64,000 nucleotides of DNA from Gammaproteobacteria bacterium (lineage in GTDB: Bacteria > Pseudomonadota > Gammaproteobacteria > CAIRSR01): positions 34,936 to 98,935 of the forward strand of contig CAUYTY010000184.1 in NCBI GenBank assembly GCA_963575655.1. The letters run 5' to 3'. Numbering within the stretch: the first letter of the stretch is position 1; each line of letters opens with the position of its first letter. Shown one piece after another: positions 20,026 to 29,379 of this stretch. The notes under the pieces are model-generated. The model searched no databases. It saw nothing but the letters and a program-made list of their open reading frames with translations, and had not been told where the DNA came from. The position numbers and the translations under genes were made by a program.

Positions 20026-20165
20026 AATATCGGTCTTGGTCATCGTTTCGTCAGGTTACGGTCAATTGCTCCGAAGAAGCGTAATGAGATAGCCTGTGGG
20101 CTACGTGGGGGCGTCGCACTCGCTACGCTTCTCTGTGATTCTCTGTCAATGCGTAAGTTCTATGT

Positions 20166-20234
20166 TTGGTCGAAAACCCTCTTGATTTTGCAACCCAGAG
20201 GGTTGCGAAACACAAAATCGGGGTTTTCGGCCAA
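20166..20234. repeat. 69-bp three-tier nested palindrome between convergent genes
   Basis: The outer arms are TTGGTCGAAAACCC and GGGTTTTCGGCCAA. The middle arms are GATTTTG (20184-20190) and CAAAATC (20213-20219). The inner arms are CAACCC and GGGTTG. It sits between the plus-strand OYE gene and the minus-strand membrane-protein gene, and could end transcription from both sides. T-runs are poor, so terminator function is an inference. Confidence 0.65.
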
Positions 20235-20253
20235 GCACTACTTAGCAAACGGT

Positions 20254-20778
20254 TTACTCCATATCCGTAGGGACGAACAAGATTGAGGTCAAAGTAAAGG
20301 AAAGGACTAGATAGAAGAGGCTCAATCCTGTCGCCAACGTTGGGGAGGTATCCAAGGCATGGCGCAGGATATGACTCAATACGGTCAAGCTCCAGACCAG
20401 GAGACCCAACATCACCAGAAAGGGGAGCTGATCAATGTTTTGGTCCGCGTGCTCTAGTGCGGCGTACCAGGCATTCAGGGGCAAGGCCACGACCGTAAGC
20501 AACCCGAGCGCCCCAAGAACCGCTGTCAGGGTTTGAGCGATGCGATGCTCAAAGCGCCACACACGCAAAGTTATCCACACCAGCGAGACCAGTAGAAAGG
20601 TGTCTACCACTGAGATCCCTACCGACGGTAGGGGAGGAAAATTGGTCAGGGAAACTAATATCCCTGCCAAGAAGTAGAGCAATAAAGATACTTGGAGCAG
20701 AAAACGCGAGGAGGGAACATCCTGGGGACCCGCTTGGAGCAAGAGGATGTTTATAAATAGCTTAAGTATGATAGACAT
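20254..20778 (-). CDS. Multi-pass membrane protein of unknown function
   Basis: The product is about 174 residues. Hydrophobic segments lie at roughly residues 3-15, 28-48, 55-75, 85-105, 118-140 and 148-168. Charged residues are few (RVWRFEHRIAQ is the main polar loop). I do not recognise a family with confidence; the pattern is of a small integral inner-membrane protein, loosely like Yip1-type proteins. The ATG at 20778 lies 5 bp after the stop of the upstream gene, so the two are very likely cotranscribed. The longer frame back to 20850 would overlap that gene and is rejected. Confidence 0.7.
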   Translation of the reverse strand: MSIILKLFINILLLQAGPQDVPSSRFLLQVSLLLYFLAGILVSLTNFPPLPSVGISVVDTFLLVSLVWITLRVWRFEHRIAQTLTAVLGALGLLTVVALPLNAWYAALEHADQNIDQLPFLVMLGLLVWSLTVLSHILRHALDTSPTLATGLSLFYLVLSFTLTSILFVPTDME

Positions 20779-20783
20779 AAGTC

Positions 20784-21620
20784 TCAGACACCGAAATATT
20801 TGGCCATTGGATGATGAACAACGATGGCAGAGGTAGATTCTTCGGGCCAAAGCTGGTCCTCCTCCCCGAGGACGACGCCGATACGCTGTGCATCCAACAA
20901 TTCCAAGATCTTATCCTGGTCGGCGAGGTTGGGGCAGGCGGGATAGCCAAAGGAATAACGCGATCCACGGTAGTGCTGTTTGATCATTTCGTGAAGGTCT
21001 CGGGAATCCTCATGGCCAAATCCCAGTTCGGTACGGATGCGTTTATGGACCCACTCTGCCAGCCCTTCCACCCCCTCAACGTTGATTCCATGCCAGTACA
21101 GGTATTCCTGATAGCGATCAGAGGAAAATAAGATGCGGGCGTGATCCGCAGCGCGCTGACCGACTGTCACGAGTTGGAAGGCAACGACATCCACCTCCTC
21201 CGTTGTTACGCTCCGAAAGAAGTCGGCGATGCACAGCCCCCGTGCGGTGGTCTGACGCGGAAAAGTGAACCGCAACCGCTCGCGACGCCCCTGAAAATCT
21301 TCGTAGACGATAAGGTCATTACCCTGTGACTGGCACGGGAAATAACCATAAAGCGCCGCAGGTTGTAAGATGTTTGCGGCCTCACTCTCCTGCACCAAAC
21401 GGGCGAGGATGGGGTCCACTTCACGGCGAATCCAAGCAGCGTATTCCGCAGGGGTGCGTCCTCCGCTCTTGAATCCCCACTGAAATTTGTAGAGGGCAGT
21501 ACGATTGATGTAGGGCACTACCGTGCCGAGGGGGATACGTTCGAGACAGCGGGTACCGACAAAAGGGGGGGTGGGTACAGGATTGTTTTGTGAAACGACG
21601 GGAGGGATCGTGGTCGTCAA
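20784..21620 (-). CDS. Stand-alone vitamin B12-dependent methionine synthase activation domain
   Basis: A 278-residue protein equivalent to the C-terminal reactivation domain of MetH, here as a separate gene. GTVVPYINRTALYKFQWGF resembles the first part of the domain. The SAM-binding box is YRGSRYSFGYPACPNLADQ, and SAIVVHHPMAKYFGV is the usual C-terminal end. In full-length MetH this domain binds SAM and flavodoxin and remethylates oxidised cob(II)alamin. No other MetH module (homocysteine, folate or B12-binding) is encoded anywhere in the window. The rest of a split MetH may lie elsewhere. It is followed directly by a small membrane protein gene. Confidence 0.9.
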   Translation of the reverse strand: MTTTIPPVVSQNNPVPTPPFVGTRCLERIPLGTVVPYINRTALYKFQWGFKSGGRTPAEYAAWIRREVDPILARLVQESEAANILQPAALYGYFPCQSQGNDLIVYEDFQGRRERLRFTFPRQTTARGLCIADFFRSVTTEEVDVVAFQLVTVGQRAADHARILFSSDRYQEYLYWHGINVEGVEGLAEWVHKRIRTELGFGHEDSRDLHEMIKQHYRGSRYSFGYPACPNLADQDKILELLDAQRIGVVLGEEDQLWPEESTSAIVVHHPMAKYFGV

Positions 21621-21682
21621 GGACGGCTCCTAAAAGGACATTCCTGCGCACGGCAAAGCGAAAATGGCGCGAAGATGCGATA

Positions 21683-23257
21683 TCACTGGGGATATTTTAC
21701 AGTAACGATCTGAGGATCCAGAAGCAAAGAGCGTTTTTCCATGCCTGGCGCTGGGGGTAAACCAAGGAGCTTGAGGATGGTGGGTGCGACAGCCGAGAGA
21801 CCGGCCCCTGTTGCCAACTGCCAGGGGACATCATCAATTACTAAGCAGGGTACCGGATAAAGGGTGTGCTGTGTGTGGGGCTGACCGGTAATCGGGTCTA
21901 CCATTTCTTCGCAATTACCATGGTCAGCCGTGAGCACAACGGAATAACCGTGACTCACTGCGGTGTCCAATACTCTCCCAACCTCGCGGTCCAAGACCTC
22001 TACTGCCCGAATTACCGCCTCCCGTATTGCCGTGTGTCCCACCATATCACCGTTGGCGAAATTGACGACGATGAAGGGATACTCCCCACTCTGAATAGCT
22101 CCAATTACCGTATCTGCAACCTGAGCGGCACTCATTTCAGGTTGTTGATCGTAACTGGCCACACGGGGGGACGGTAACATCACACGTTCCTCTCCCGGAA
22201 AAGACTCCTCATTCCCTCCATTAAAAAAGAAGGTGACGTGGGCGTATTTTTCGGTTTCGGCGCAATGGAACTGACGTAACCCCGCGTGACTCACCTCTGC
22301 GCTCAAGAGATTTTTCACCACATCGGTGGTAAAGGCCACGGGTAAGTTAAAGGTCGAATCGTATTCGGTCATGCAGGTGACACGTACCGAACAATAATCC
22401 GACCCCCGCTCAAAGGAAAAGAATTCCTTGCCACTCAGGGCTAACGTAAATTGACGAACGCGGTCGCTACGAAAGTTGAAAAATATAACCTCGTCACCAG
22501 GGACAATAGCCTGAAAGTGTGGCAAGAGTGTCGGTCGGATGAATTCGTCACCTTCCTCTCGGGCATAGGCGGCCTCGACAGCGGCTTGGTAGTCCTCAGC
22601 GTATTCGCCAACCCCGTGGATCAGGGCATTCCAGGCGAGTTGGAGACGTTCCCAGCGTTGGTCGCGGTCCATCGCATAGTAACGACCGCAGATGGAGCCG
22701 ACATGCCCCCCCACTCGGCCGAGAGCCACCTCCAGCGGAGAGAGGAAGGTCAGAGCAGATCGCGGTGGCGTATCTCGACCATCAGTAATGGCATGGACTT
22801 GAGGTATACAGCCACGGCGGTGACACAACTCAACCAAAGCGAGTAGATGATTGAGGTGGGAGTGGATCCCCCCGTCAGAGACTAGACCAACGAGGTGCAG
22901 CGGCCGTCCCGTACCACGGGCATTGTCCACGGCCATCGTCAGGGCCGAATTGTCAAAGAAACTACCATCCGTGATGGCATCATCGATACGCACCAGGCTT
23001 TGACGAAGAATGCAACCAGAACCTAGGGTTAGGTGGCCGACCTCGGAATTGCCCATCTGACCATTCGGCAGCCCAACCGCCTGACCCGAGGCCTGTAATA
23101 CGGTGTGAGGGTGGTGAGCGAAGTATTTGTCCAACCGTGGGGTACGAGCCAACGCAACGGCGTTATGGGCACGACTGGGATTAAGTCCGAAGCCATCCAG
23201 AATTACCAGAAGGGCAGGGCGGCGCGGCGCCCGAAACGCCAGGGTGGGGTTGGGCAT
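21683..23257 (-). CDS. gpmI: 2,3-bisphosphoglycerate-independent phosphoglycerate mutase
   Basis: A 524-residue Mn-dependent mutase interconverting 3- and 2-phosphoglycerate. The phosphatase-like core starts ALLVILDGFGLNPSRAHNAVALA. The catalytic serine region is GQMGNSEVGHLTLGSG, then HAITDGRDTPPRSA, FFFNGGNEESFPGEERV and, near the end, VVLTADHGNCEEM. Metal ligands (Asp, Ser, His) fall at the expected places. The length is close to E. coli GpmI (514). It is the first gene of a minus-strand run that includes the MetH activation-domain gene 62 bp downstream. Confidence 0.97.
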   Translation of the reverse strand: MPNPTLAFRAPRRPALLVILDGFGLNPSRAHNAVALARTPRLDKYFAHHPHTVLQASGQAVGLPNGQMGNSEVGHLTLGSGCILRQSLVRIDDAITDGSFFDNSALTMAVDNARGTGRPLHLVGLVSDGGIHSHLNHLLALVELCHRRGCIPQVHAITDGRDTPPRSALTFLSPLEVALGRVGGHVGSICGRYYAMDRDQRWERLQLAWNALIHGVGEYAEDYQAAVEAAYAREEGDEFIRPTLLPHFQAIVPGDEVIFFNFRSDRVRQFTLALSGKEFFSFERGSDYCSVRVTCMTEYDSTFNLPVAFTTDVVKNLLSAEVSHAGLRQFHCAETEKYAHVTFFFNGGNEESFPGEERVMLPSPRVASYDQQPEMSAAQVADTVIGAIQSGEYPFIVVNFANGDMVGHTAIREAVIRAVEVLDREVGRVLDTAVSHGYSVVLTADHGNCEEMVDPITGQPHTQHTLYPVPCLVIDDVPWQLATGAGLSAVAPTILKLLGLPPAPGMEKRSLLLDPQIVTVKYPQ

Positions 23258-23483
23258 GAATTACTCTGAAGTGCATCTGTAGAAAACCAGTGTAATCACT
23301 CCCTCCCTCCCTCCCGTGGGGAGGGGGGAATAATTATGGTCGGTGGCTTACATCCCTGCGTTTTGGGTTCTGGTAATCTCTGCCGGAATGACAAATAGGC
23401 GGCAACTTCGGTTAAATAAGTAAACGAAGGGTCGCTGGTTAACTGGATAACCGCAAGATCCATCCACGCTGCGGATCGATCGA
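23258..23483. other. Intergenic region with a solo repeat end
   Basis: The gap contains a purine-rich and pyrimidine-rich stretch (CCCTCCCTCCCTCCCGTGGGGAGG), a CCGGAATGAC repeat core near 23380 and the lone right end GGCGGCAACTTCGGTTAA (about 23397-23414) of the AAGTTGCYACCTA family. No gene is visible. Confidence 0.5.
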
Positions 23484-24494
23484 TTACACCCTTACACCGC
23501 TGCTAACGGTATAACTATCTAGCACCTTCAAATAATTTGCGTGTTCAAAGGACGCCGGTACGATGGCATGAGCCTGCGAAACACCACCCTTCATCTCTGC
23601 AAGGGAGCTGTATTCGTTTTGGGTCATCCATTCACTCACTCCAGAAAGAATTTTCGTAATCACGGAAGGACCATGCTGCAACAACGCGCTACACAACTGA
23701 GTGACATCCGCCCCAGCGAGTACCATTTTGAGGACATCCGATGCAGTGTGAACACCTCCCGTGGCCCCCAACGATAGCTTGACCTGATTGCGAAGGATAC
23801 CAATCCAACGCATGGCGAGTAGTGATTCCGCCGAGGTTGAGAGGACCAAATTCGGCACCACCTGGAGCGTTTGTAGGTCGATACTGGGTTGGTAGAACCG
23901 ATTGAACATTACTACCCCCGCCGCCCCTGCCACTTCGAGACGTTTAACAAAATGGGGGAGAGCACTAAATTGTGGACCGATCTTCATCGCAATAGGAAGA
24001 TTTACCTGGCCACGCAGATCTTCCAATAGTGTCAGGTAATGATCTTCAATCGTTGCTGAAGATTCCTTGGGATCGGTCGCGATGTGGTAAACATTAAGTT
24101 CCAAGGCATCTGCGCCAGCCTCTTGGAGATCCTTGCCGTATTGGACCCAACCACTCCGAGTAACACCATTGAGACTGGCGATGACCGGAATATCGAGGCT
24201 ATTCTTCAGCGCCGCGAGCTGATCGAGGTAACGCTCTACCGCGCTTTTAAAAGCCGCAGGAACCGGACGATAGCTACTTGCCTCGGGGTCACCGATGTCC
24301 TGGTAGAGCAGGAAACGATTCAGTGCCATTTCTTCGTCGATAATCTCTTCTTCGAATAGAGAATACATAACGATGGCCGAGGCCCCTGCATCTTCCAGGC
24401 GGCGCGCCGTGTCGAGATTGTGCGACAGCGGACCGGCGGAAGGAACGAGAGGATTTTTTAGATTGAGACCCAGGTAATTGGTGCTGAGATCCAC
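23484..24494 (-). CDS. Dihydroorotate dehydrogenase-like flavoprotein
   Basis: The 336-residue protein is a PyrD-like TIM barrel: VDLSTNYLGLNLKNPLVPSA at the start, then VIASLNGV, ADALELNVYHI, PIAMKIGPQFS and LSLGATGGVHTASDVLKMVLAGADV. The Lys and Asn residues around the FMN site are present, but the catalytic-base region typical of PyrD is not clear. Proteins of this subgroup are annotated as dihydroorotate dehydrogenase-like and commonly occur next to nifJ, as here. They may serve an oxidoreductase role other than pyrimidine synthesis. A GTG at 24494 fits the family N-terminus better than the TTG at 24542. nifJ lies 172 bp upstream. Confidence 0.82.
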   Translation of the reverse strand: MDLSTNYLGLNLKNPLVPSAGPLSHNLDTARRLEDAGASAIVMYSLFEEEIIDEEMALNRFLLYQDIGDPEASSYRPVPAAFKSAVERYLDQLAALKNSLDIPVIASLNGVTRSGWVQYGKDLQEAGADALELNVYHIATDPKESSATIEDHYLTLLEDLRGQVNLPIAMKIGPQFSALPHFVKRLEVAGAAGVVMFNRFYQPSIDLQTLQVVPNLVLSTSAESLLAMRWIGILRNQVKLSLGATGGVHTASDVLKMVLAGADVTQLCSALLQHGPSVITKILSGVSEWMTQNEYSSLAEMKGGVSQAHAIVPASFEHANYLKVLDSYTVSSGVRV

Positions 24495-24666
24495 AGTATC
24501 GATTCTCTGGTTCGTGAAATGGACGAAAGGACAGCGTGGCAAGTAACCAAAAGAAAAACCGAAAGCATTTCACTTTTAGGTACATAGAATATTCCTGATA
24601 TTCTGAATTTCTTTTGGTTTTATCTGACCACGCTGCTCTTTATCTTTTGTATAACAACGCTAATAA

Positions 24667-27600
24667 CTAAAGTCCGGCAAGCTGTTCATAGCGGCGAAAG
24701 CGAGCCTGAACTTCGGCCTGAGCCTGGACCAAGAAGCGCTCGGCTTCCTCGGGATGGCTACGGAACAGCATATTGAAGCGGGCCTCGGTGGTAATAAAGT
24801 CCTTGTAGGCAAGGGAGGGCTTCTTGGAATCCAGGGATAGCGGATTTTCTCCCTTGGCCGCACGCCGCGGATCGTAGCGGAATAGCGGCCAGTGTCCGCT
24901 ATCTACCGCCAATTCCTGCTGGGTAAGGTTGCGTGCCAGATCCACCCCGTGAGCAATGCAGGGGCTATAGGCCAAGATCAGGGACGGACCAGGATAGGAT
25001 TCCGCCTCCAGGAAGGCACGCAGAGTCTGCTGGTCCTTGGCTCCAAAGGCAACCTGGGCGACGTAGACATGACCATAGGCAATTGCAATGAGGGCGAGAT
25101 CCTTCTTGGCGGTCTGTTTACCCGAGGCCGCAAACTTGGCCACGGCACCCAATGGGGTAGCTTTCGAGGTTTGACCTCCGGTATTGGAATAGACCTCGGT
25201 GTCGAGTACCAACATATTCACATCCCTTCCCACTGCAAGGACGTGATCGACCCCCCCGAAACCAATGTCATAGGCCCAGCCGTCACCCCCAAAGGCCCAA
25301 ACACTCTTGCGCACCAGAATATCGGCAATGTTCACTAGGTGACGAGCCGTAGGGATATTTACCGTCGCAAGGGCGGTCTTGAGCGCCTCCACACGTGTAC
25401 GTTGCTCGTAGATCCCCGCCTCATTGGATTGGTCAGCGTTGAGTAGTGCATCGACCAAAATACCGCCGATCTGTTCGCGCAGGGTCCTCAGCAATGCCTG
25501 TGCCTGTTCTACCTGTTTGTCGATGGCCACCCGTATGCCGAGGGTGAATTCGGCATTATCCTCGAACAGCGAATTGTTCCACGCAGGACCACGACCATCG
25601 GGATTAACGGTATAGGGGGTGGTGGGTAGGTTGCCGCCGTAGATGGATGAACATCCAGTGGCATTGCCGATCACCATCCGGTCGCCGAAGAGTTGGGTGG
25701 CAAGTTTGACATAAGGCGTCTCGCCACAACCCACGCAGGCCCCAGAGAATTCGAACAACGGCTGAAGAAGCATGGCCCCCTTGATAGTGGTCTCCTTGAC
25801 CTTGCGCCGATCGTATTCGGGTAGTCGTAGGAAATAGTCCCAGTACTTCTTCTCGCGCTCACGCAGCGGCGGCTGGGGCTCCATATTGAGCGCTTTATGC
25901 TGAGCATTGGACTTATCACGCACGGGGCAGACCTCAACGCACAGCCCACAACCGGTGCAATCCTCAGGGGCAACCTGGTAGATAACGTGCAATCCGGCCT
26001 CGAACTCCTTCCCTTTGATCGGGACGTGTTTGAAACCTTCAGGGGCATCCGCCAGATCCTCAACGCGCGCCACCTTACTACGGATGGCGGCGTGGGGGCA
26101 GACCAGCGGACACTTACCGCAGTGGATACATAGTTTCTCTTCCCAGATGGGGATCTCCAAGGCCAGATTGCGTTTTTCCCAGCGTGCCGTATCCACCGGC
26201 CAGGTACCGTCGACGGGCAGGCAGGAAACCGGGAGATCGTCACCATGGCCACCGGAAATGGGACCGATGACACGCTGCACAAATTCCGGCGCCTCCGCCG
26301 ATATCGTGGGCGCACGTTCCCAACGGCTCGTTACCTCTTTGGGGTGCTCAATTTTGTGCAGCGCCGCTACCGTTTGGTCGATAGCCGCAAAATTGCTCTC
26401 GACTAGGTGCCGCGCACGCTTGCCATAGGTCTTCTCCACCGCTTTCTTGATACGAATAATCGCCTGTTCCTGCGGCAGCACCCCGGAGATAGCAAAAAAG
26501 CAAGTCTGCATGATGGTATTGATCCGTCGCCCCATACCCGACTGTGCTGCTACCCCATAGGCGTCTACCGCCCAGAGCGCAATATCCTTGTCGATGATGG
26601 TTTGTTGCAGGGAACGCGGCAGACTGTCCCACACCTTTTCTGGAGAATAGGGGCTGTTGAGCAGAAACACTGATCCAGGCGCGGCCTTCTCCAAAACATC
26701 GTAGCGTTCCAAGAACACCGGCTGGTGACAACCCACGAATTGGGCCTCGTTGCGACCGATGAGGTAGGGCGAACGGATGGGGCGTTGCGAAAAACGTAGA
26801 TGAGAGACCGTGACTGCCCCAGCTTTCTTGGAGTCGTAGACGAAATAGCCCTGAGCGTATTTTTCCTCAGCGGCATCAAGCACCTTTTCCTCACCGTCGG
26901 CGGGCGCCATCGGCTCGCCGAGGATCTTGATGGTGTTTTTATTGGCGCTGACCGTACCATCCGAACCCAGGCCGTAGAACACGGCACACACCGCTTCCCG
27001 AGAGGTATCGGAGCGGAAACTTGGGTCATAGCTAATGCTGGAACGAGTAACGTCGTCGTTGATACCGACCGTAAAGTGGTTCTTGGGCGCAGGCTGTGAC
27101 AATTCGTCGAATACGCCCTTGACCATGGCCGGGGTAAATTCTTTAGACGATAACCCATACCGTCCACCAACAATGCGCGGCAGCTGGGTGAAGTGAGAGA
27201 CACCACTGGTCCAGGCATCGGTCACGGCGGTGACCACATCTTTGTAGAGGGGTTCGCCGTCGGCCCCAACCTCTTTGGTGCGATCCAACACGGCTATTTT
27301 GGTAGCCGTCGTGGGTAGGGCCGCAAGCAGACCGATAGGGAAGAATGGACGATAGAGGCGTACCCGAACCATGCCCACTTTTTCTCCACGGGCGGTAAGG
27401 TGTTTTACCGTTTCCTCGGCTACCTCTGCGCCAGAACCCATCAGAATGATGACGCGCTCGGCATTCGCAGCCCCCACGTACTCAAACAACTGATACTTGC
27501 GACCCGTCAGGGTAGCGAAGGAGTCCATTGCTTGTTGAACAATAATGGGCATCCGTTCGTACCAGGGGTTAACGGTTTCCTGGACTTGGAAGGAAACGTC

Positions 27601-28272
27601 GGGGTTCTGGGAGGTGCCGCGAATGACTGGGTGGTCTGGAGATAGGGCACGCTGCTGATGAGCGAGGACCCAGGCATCGTCGATCATCGCACGCACCGTG
27701 GCGTGGGAGACCTCTTCGATTTTGGCTACCTCGTGCGAGGTACGAAAGCCATCGAAAAAGTGAACGATGGGTACTCGTCCTTCCAGCGTCGCCGCCTGAG
27801 AGATGAGGGCAAAATCCATGACCTCCTGCACGGAACACGAACAGAGGAGGGCAAATCCGGTGCTACGCACCGCCATTACATCACTGTGATCACCGAAGAT
27901 AGACAACGCTGCATGGGCAAGTGAACGCGCGGCGACGTGAAAGACAACAGGGGTCAACTCGCCGGCAACCTTGTACATGGTCGGGATCATCAGGAGCAGA
28001 CCCTGAGATGCGGTAAAGGTAGTTGCTAGGGTCCCCGCCTGGATTGCTCCGTGAACCGTCGCAGCGGCCCCGGCTTCGCTCTGCATTTCGACAACCTGGG
28101 GGACAGTGCCCCATAGGTTGAGGCGGCCCTGAGAGGACCATTCATCCGCCAGTTCCCCCATCGACGACGATGGGGTAATGGGATAGATCGCAATGACCTC
28201 GTTAGTTAGGTGTGCGATAGCTGCTGCGGCCTCGTTGCCTTCGAGGGTGATCAAGTTGGGTTGCGGTGCCAT
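24667..28272 (-). CDS. nifJ: Pyruvate:ferredoxin (flavodoxin) oxidoreductase
   Basis: A 1201-residue single-chain PFOR converting pyruvate and CoA to acetyl-CoA and CO2 with low-potential electrons passed to ferredoxin or flavodoxin. The order of domains is the usual one. An N-terminal pyrimidine-binding part comes first (EGNEAAAAIAHLTNEVIAIYPITPSS), then the CoA-binding region. The two-[4Fe-4S] ferredoxin domain has CIHCGKCPLVCP near residue 715 and CTGCGLCVEVCP near 770. The C-terminal TPP domain has GCGETPYVK and GDGWAYDIGFGG. The proximal cluster cysteines are in GACVGCGE and NATGCSSIYGG. An RBS (AAGG) lies inside a tandem duplication just upstream of the ATG. It indicates anaerobic or microaerobic metabolism or electron supply to nitrogenase. 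Confidence 0.97.
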   Translation of the reverse strand: MAPQPNLITLEGNEAAAAIAHLTNEVIAIYPITPSSSMGELADEWSSQGRLNLWGTVPQVVEMQSEAGAAATVHGAIQAGTLATTFTASQGLLLMIPTMYKVAGELTPVVFHVAARSLAHAALSIFGDHSDVMAVRSTGFALLCSCSVQEVMDFALISQAATLEGRVPIVHFFDGFRTSHEVAKIEEVSHATVRAMIDDAWVLAHQQRALSPDHPVIRGTSQNPDVSFQVQETVNPWYERMPIIVQQAMDSFATLTGRKYQLFEYVGAANAERVIILMGSGAEVAEETVKHLTARGEKVGMVRVRLYRPFFPIGLLAALPTTATKIAVLDRTKEVGADGEPLYKDVVTAVTDAWTSGVSHFTQLPRIVGGRYGLSSKEFTPAMVKGVFDELSQPAPKNHFTVGINDDVTRSSISYDPSFRSDTSREAVCAVFYGLGSDGTVSANKNTIKILGEPMAPADGEEKVLDAAEEKYAQGYFVYDSKKAGAVTVSHLRFSQRPIRSPYLIGRNEAQFVGCHQPVFLERYDVLEKAAPGSVFLLNSPYSPEKVWDSLPRSLQQTIIDKDIALWAVDAYGVAAQSGMGRRINTIMQTCFFAISGVLPQEQAIIRIKKAVEKTYGKRARHLVESNFAAIDQTVAALHKIEHPKEVTSRWERAPTISAEAPEFVQRVIGPISGGHGDDLPVSCLPVDGTWPVDTARWEKRNLALEIPIWEEKLCIHCGKCPLVCPHAAIRSKVARVEDLADAPEGFKHVPIKGKEFEAGLHVIYQVAPEDCTGCGLCVEVCPVRDKSNAQHKALNMEPQPPLREREKKYWDYFLRLPEYDRRKVKETTIKGAMLLQPLFEFSGACVGCGETPYVKLATQLFGDRMVIGNATGCSSIYGGNLPTTPYTVNPDGRGPAWNNSLFEDNAEFTLGIRVAIDKQVEQAQALLRTLREQIGGILVDALLNADQSNEAGIYEQRTRVEALKTALATVNIPTARHLVNIADILVRKSVWAFGGDGWAYDIGFGGVDHVLAVGRDVNMLVLDTEVYSNTGGQTSKATPLGAVAKFAASGKQTAKKDLALIAIAYGHVYVAQVAFGAKDQQTLRAFLEAESYPGPSLILAYSPCIAHGVDLARNLTQQELAVDSGHWPLFRYDPRRAAKGENPLSLDSKKPSLAYKDFITTEARFNMLFRSHPEEAERFLVQAQAEVQARFRRYEQLAGL

Positions 28273-28274
28273 AT

Positions 28275-28312
28275 GAAACCTTGTGGGTCAGACGAAACCT
28301 TGTGGGCCAAAC
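28275..28312 (-). repeat. Tandem 19-bp duplication carrying the nifJ ribosome-binding site
   Basis: Two adjacent 19-bp copies (28275-28293 and 28294-28312) differ at two bases. On the coding strand both contain CCCACAAGGTTTC. The copy next to the gene supplies AAGG seven bases before the nifJ ATG, and the other is a second potential ribosome-binding site with no start codon. Confidence 0.7.
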
Positions 28313-29379
28313 GGATTGCAATCTCAACCATTTAACTCGCTATCCCCACTTCCTTACCTAGGTAGATGTGGTGCGGAGACAGGGAACGAAACGGTTACTT
28401 GGGATCGGTATCACTCAACAACATCAAGACTCAACAACGAGCGAAACAGATCCGCTGCAATATGCTGCATTGTTACGGTTGCAGCATAGTGTTAGGCAGG
28501 GCCTTGGTAGTTGTTTCGACCACCGACCTCACCTTGCCAGGAAAACCCGACCATTTGCCTAGGTTGGCGGTGCAGAGTATCCAGTCGGTTAGGCAGATCG
28601 GCCAAATCTCGGTAGGGAGGCATCAATTTCTTCCTTGACTTGGCAGATTCCACCCGTTCCCACTTTATATCCTTGAACTAGGTCCTATGACAACATAATC
28701 TATTCCCATTAATAATTTTACCCTCCGTAGCGACAAGGGTAAAGATCGGCTAACCTATTATTAGATATCGTTATATTTGCCTAGAATGGCTTATGAGAAA
28801 AGTAGCTCTCTCTCCTAGTTTGGGAAAGGAATAAAACTATAACGCGGCAGGATTTCTAAACCACTGGCCAGATGAGATACTAGCGTCAAGGTCGGGAATC
28901 TTAAATGTTCAGAGGCTAAGATAATCATTTAGAAAACTATTTCCGTGTTTCAGGGAAAGTAACACAACGATGGCGGTTCAGCACTCCACACCAACACACG
29001 CAATATTACAGCTAGGGACATTCGTTTATTGATATGCTGCTTCGCAGCATGATGACTAATGGATCTGACTAATCGCTATTGGGAAAAACTACCTAAACAG
29101 ACGCACCGAAAGGGCGGTATATTGGTGGTGGTTGGTAACGATCATGTCATATAAAATACAAGATATTATAGTTGCTGTTCTTGCATGGTTACTCTCGAGT
29201 AGTTGTAAGCTGAGTTGACGCCGTGATTATCCCCCAGGCCGCGACACCTGATCTCTACGCATCGTTGCTATGTCCCTGTTGGGGAGCGGGGTATCGCGGT
29301 TTAGACGGATAGCTGGGATGACAGCTTAGCCATTTTCCACGTGGCAGCTTGAGTTAGAAATACGCAAAAAACATACGCA
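28313..29379. other. Gene-free kilobase between nifJ and the TpsB gene
   Basis: No open frame here has family resemblance or sensible codon use. Two small inverted repeats share arms: ATGCTGCA with TGCAGCAT (about 28461-28486), and ATGCTGC-TTC-GCAGCAT (about 29035-29051). A lone end of the AAGTTGCYACCTA family (GTGGCAGCTTGAGTTA) lies at about 29341-29356. The region is more AT-rich than its surroundings. It may hold the nifJ promoter, a decayed gene or an unannotated RNA, none of which I can show. Confidence 0.4.

Noticed and set aside
28283..28638. Small frames of 64-90 residues upstream of nifJ
   Set aside because: They start in the nifJ 5' region, have no ribosome site or recognisable domain and overlap in several frames, so chance is the better explanation.
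29035..29051. ATGCTGC-TTC-GCAGCAT hairpin as a terminator
   Set aside because: No T-run follows, and it is 345 bp downstream of the TpsB stop and not next to any gene end; it is listed only as structure in the gap.
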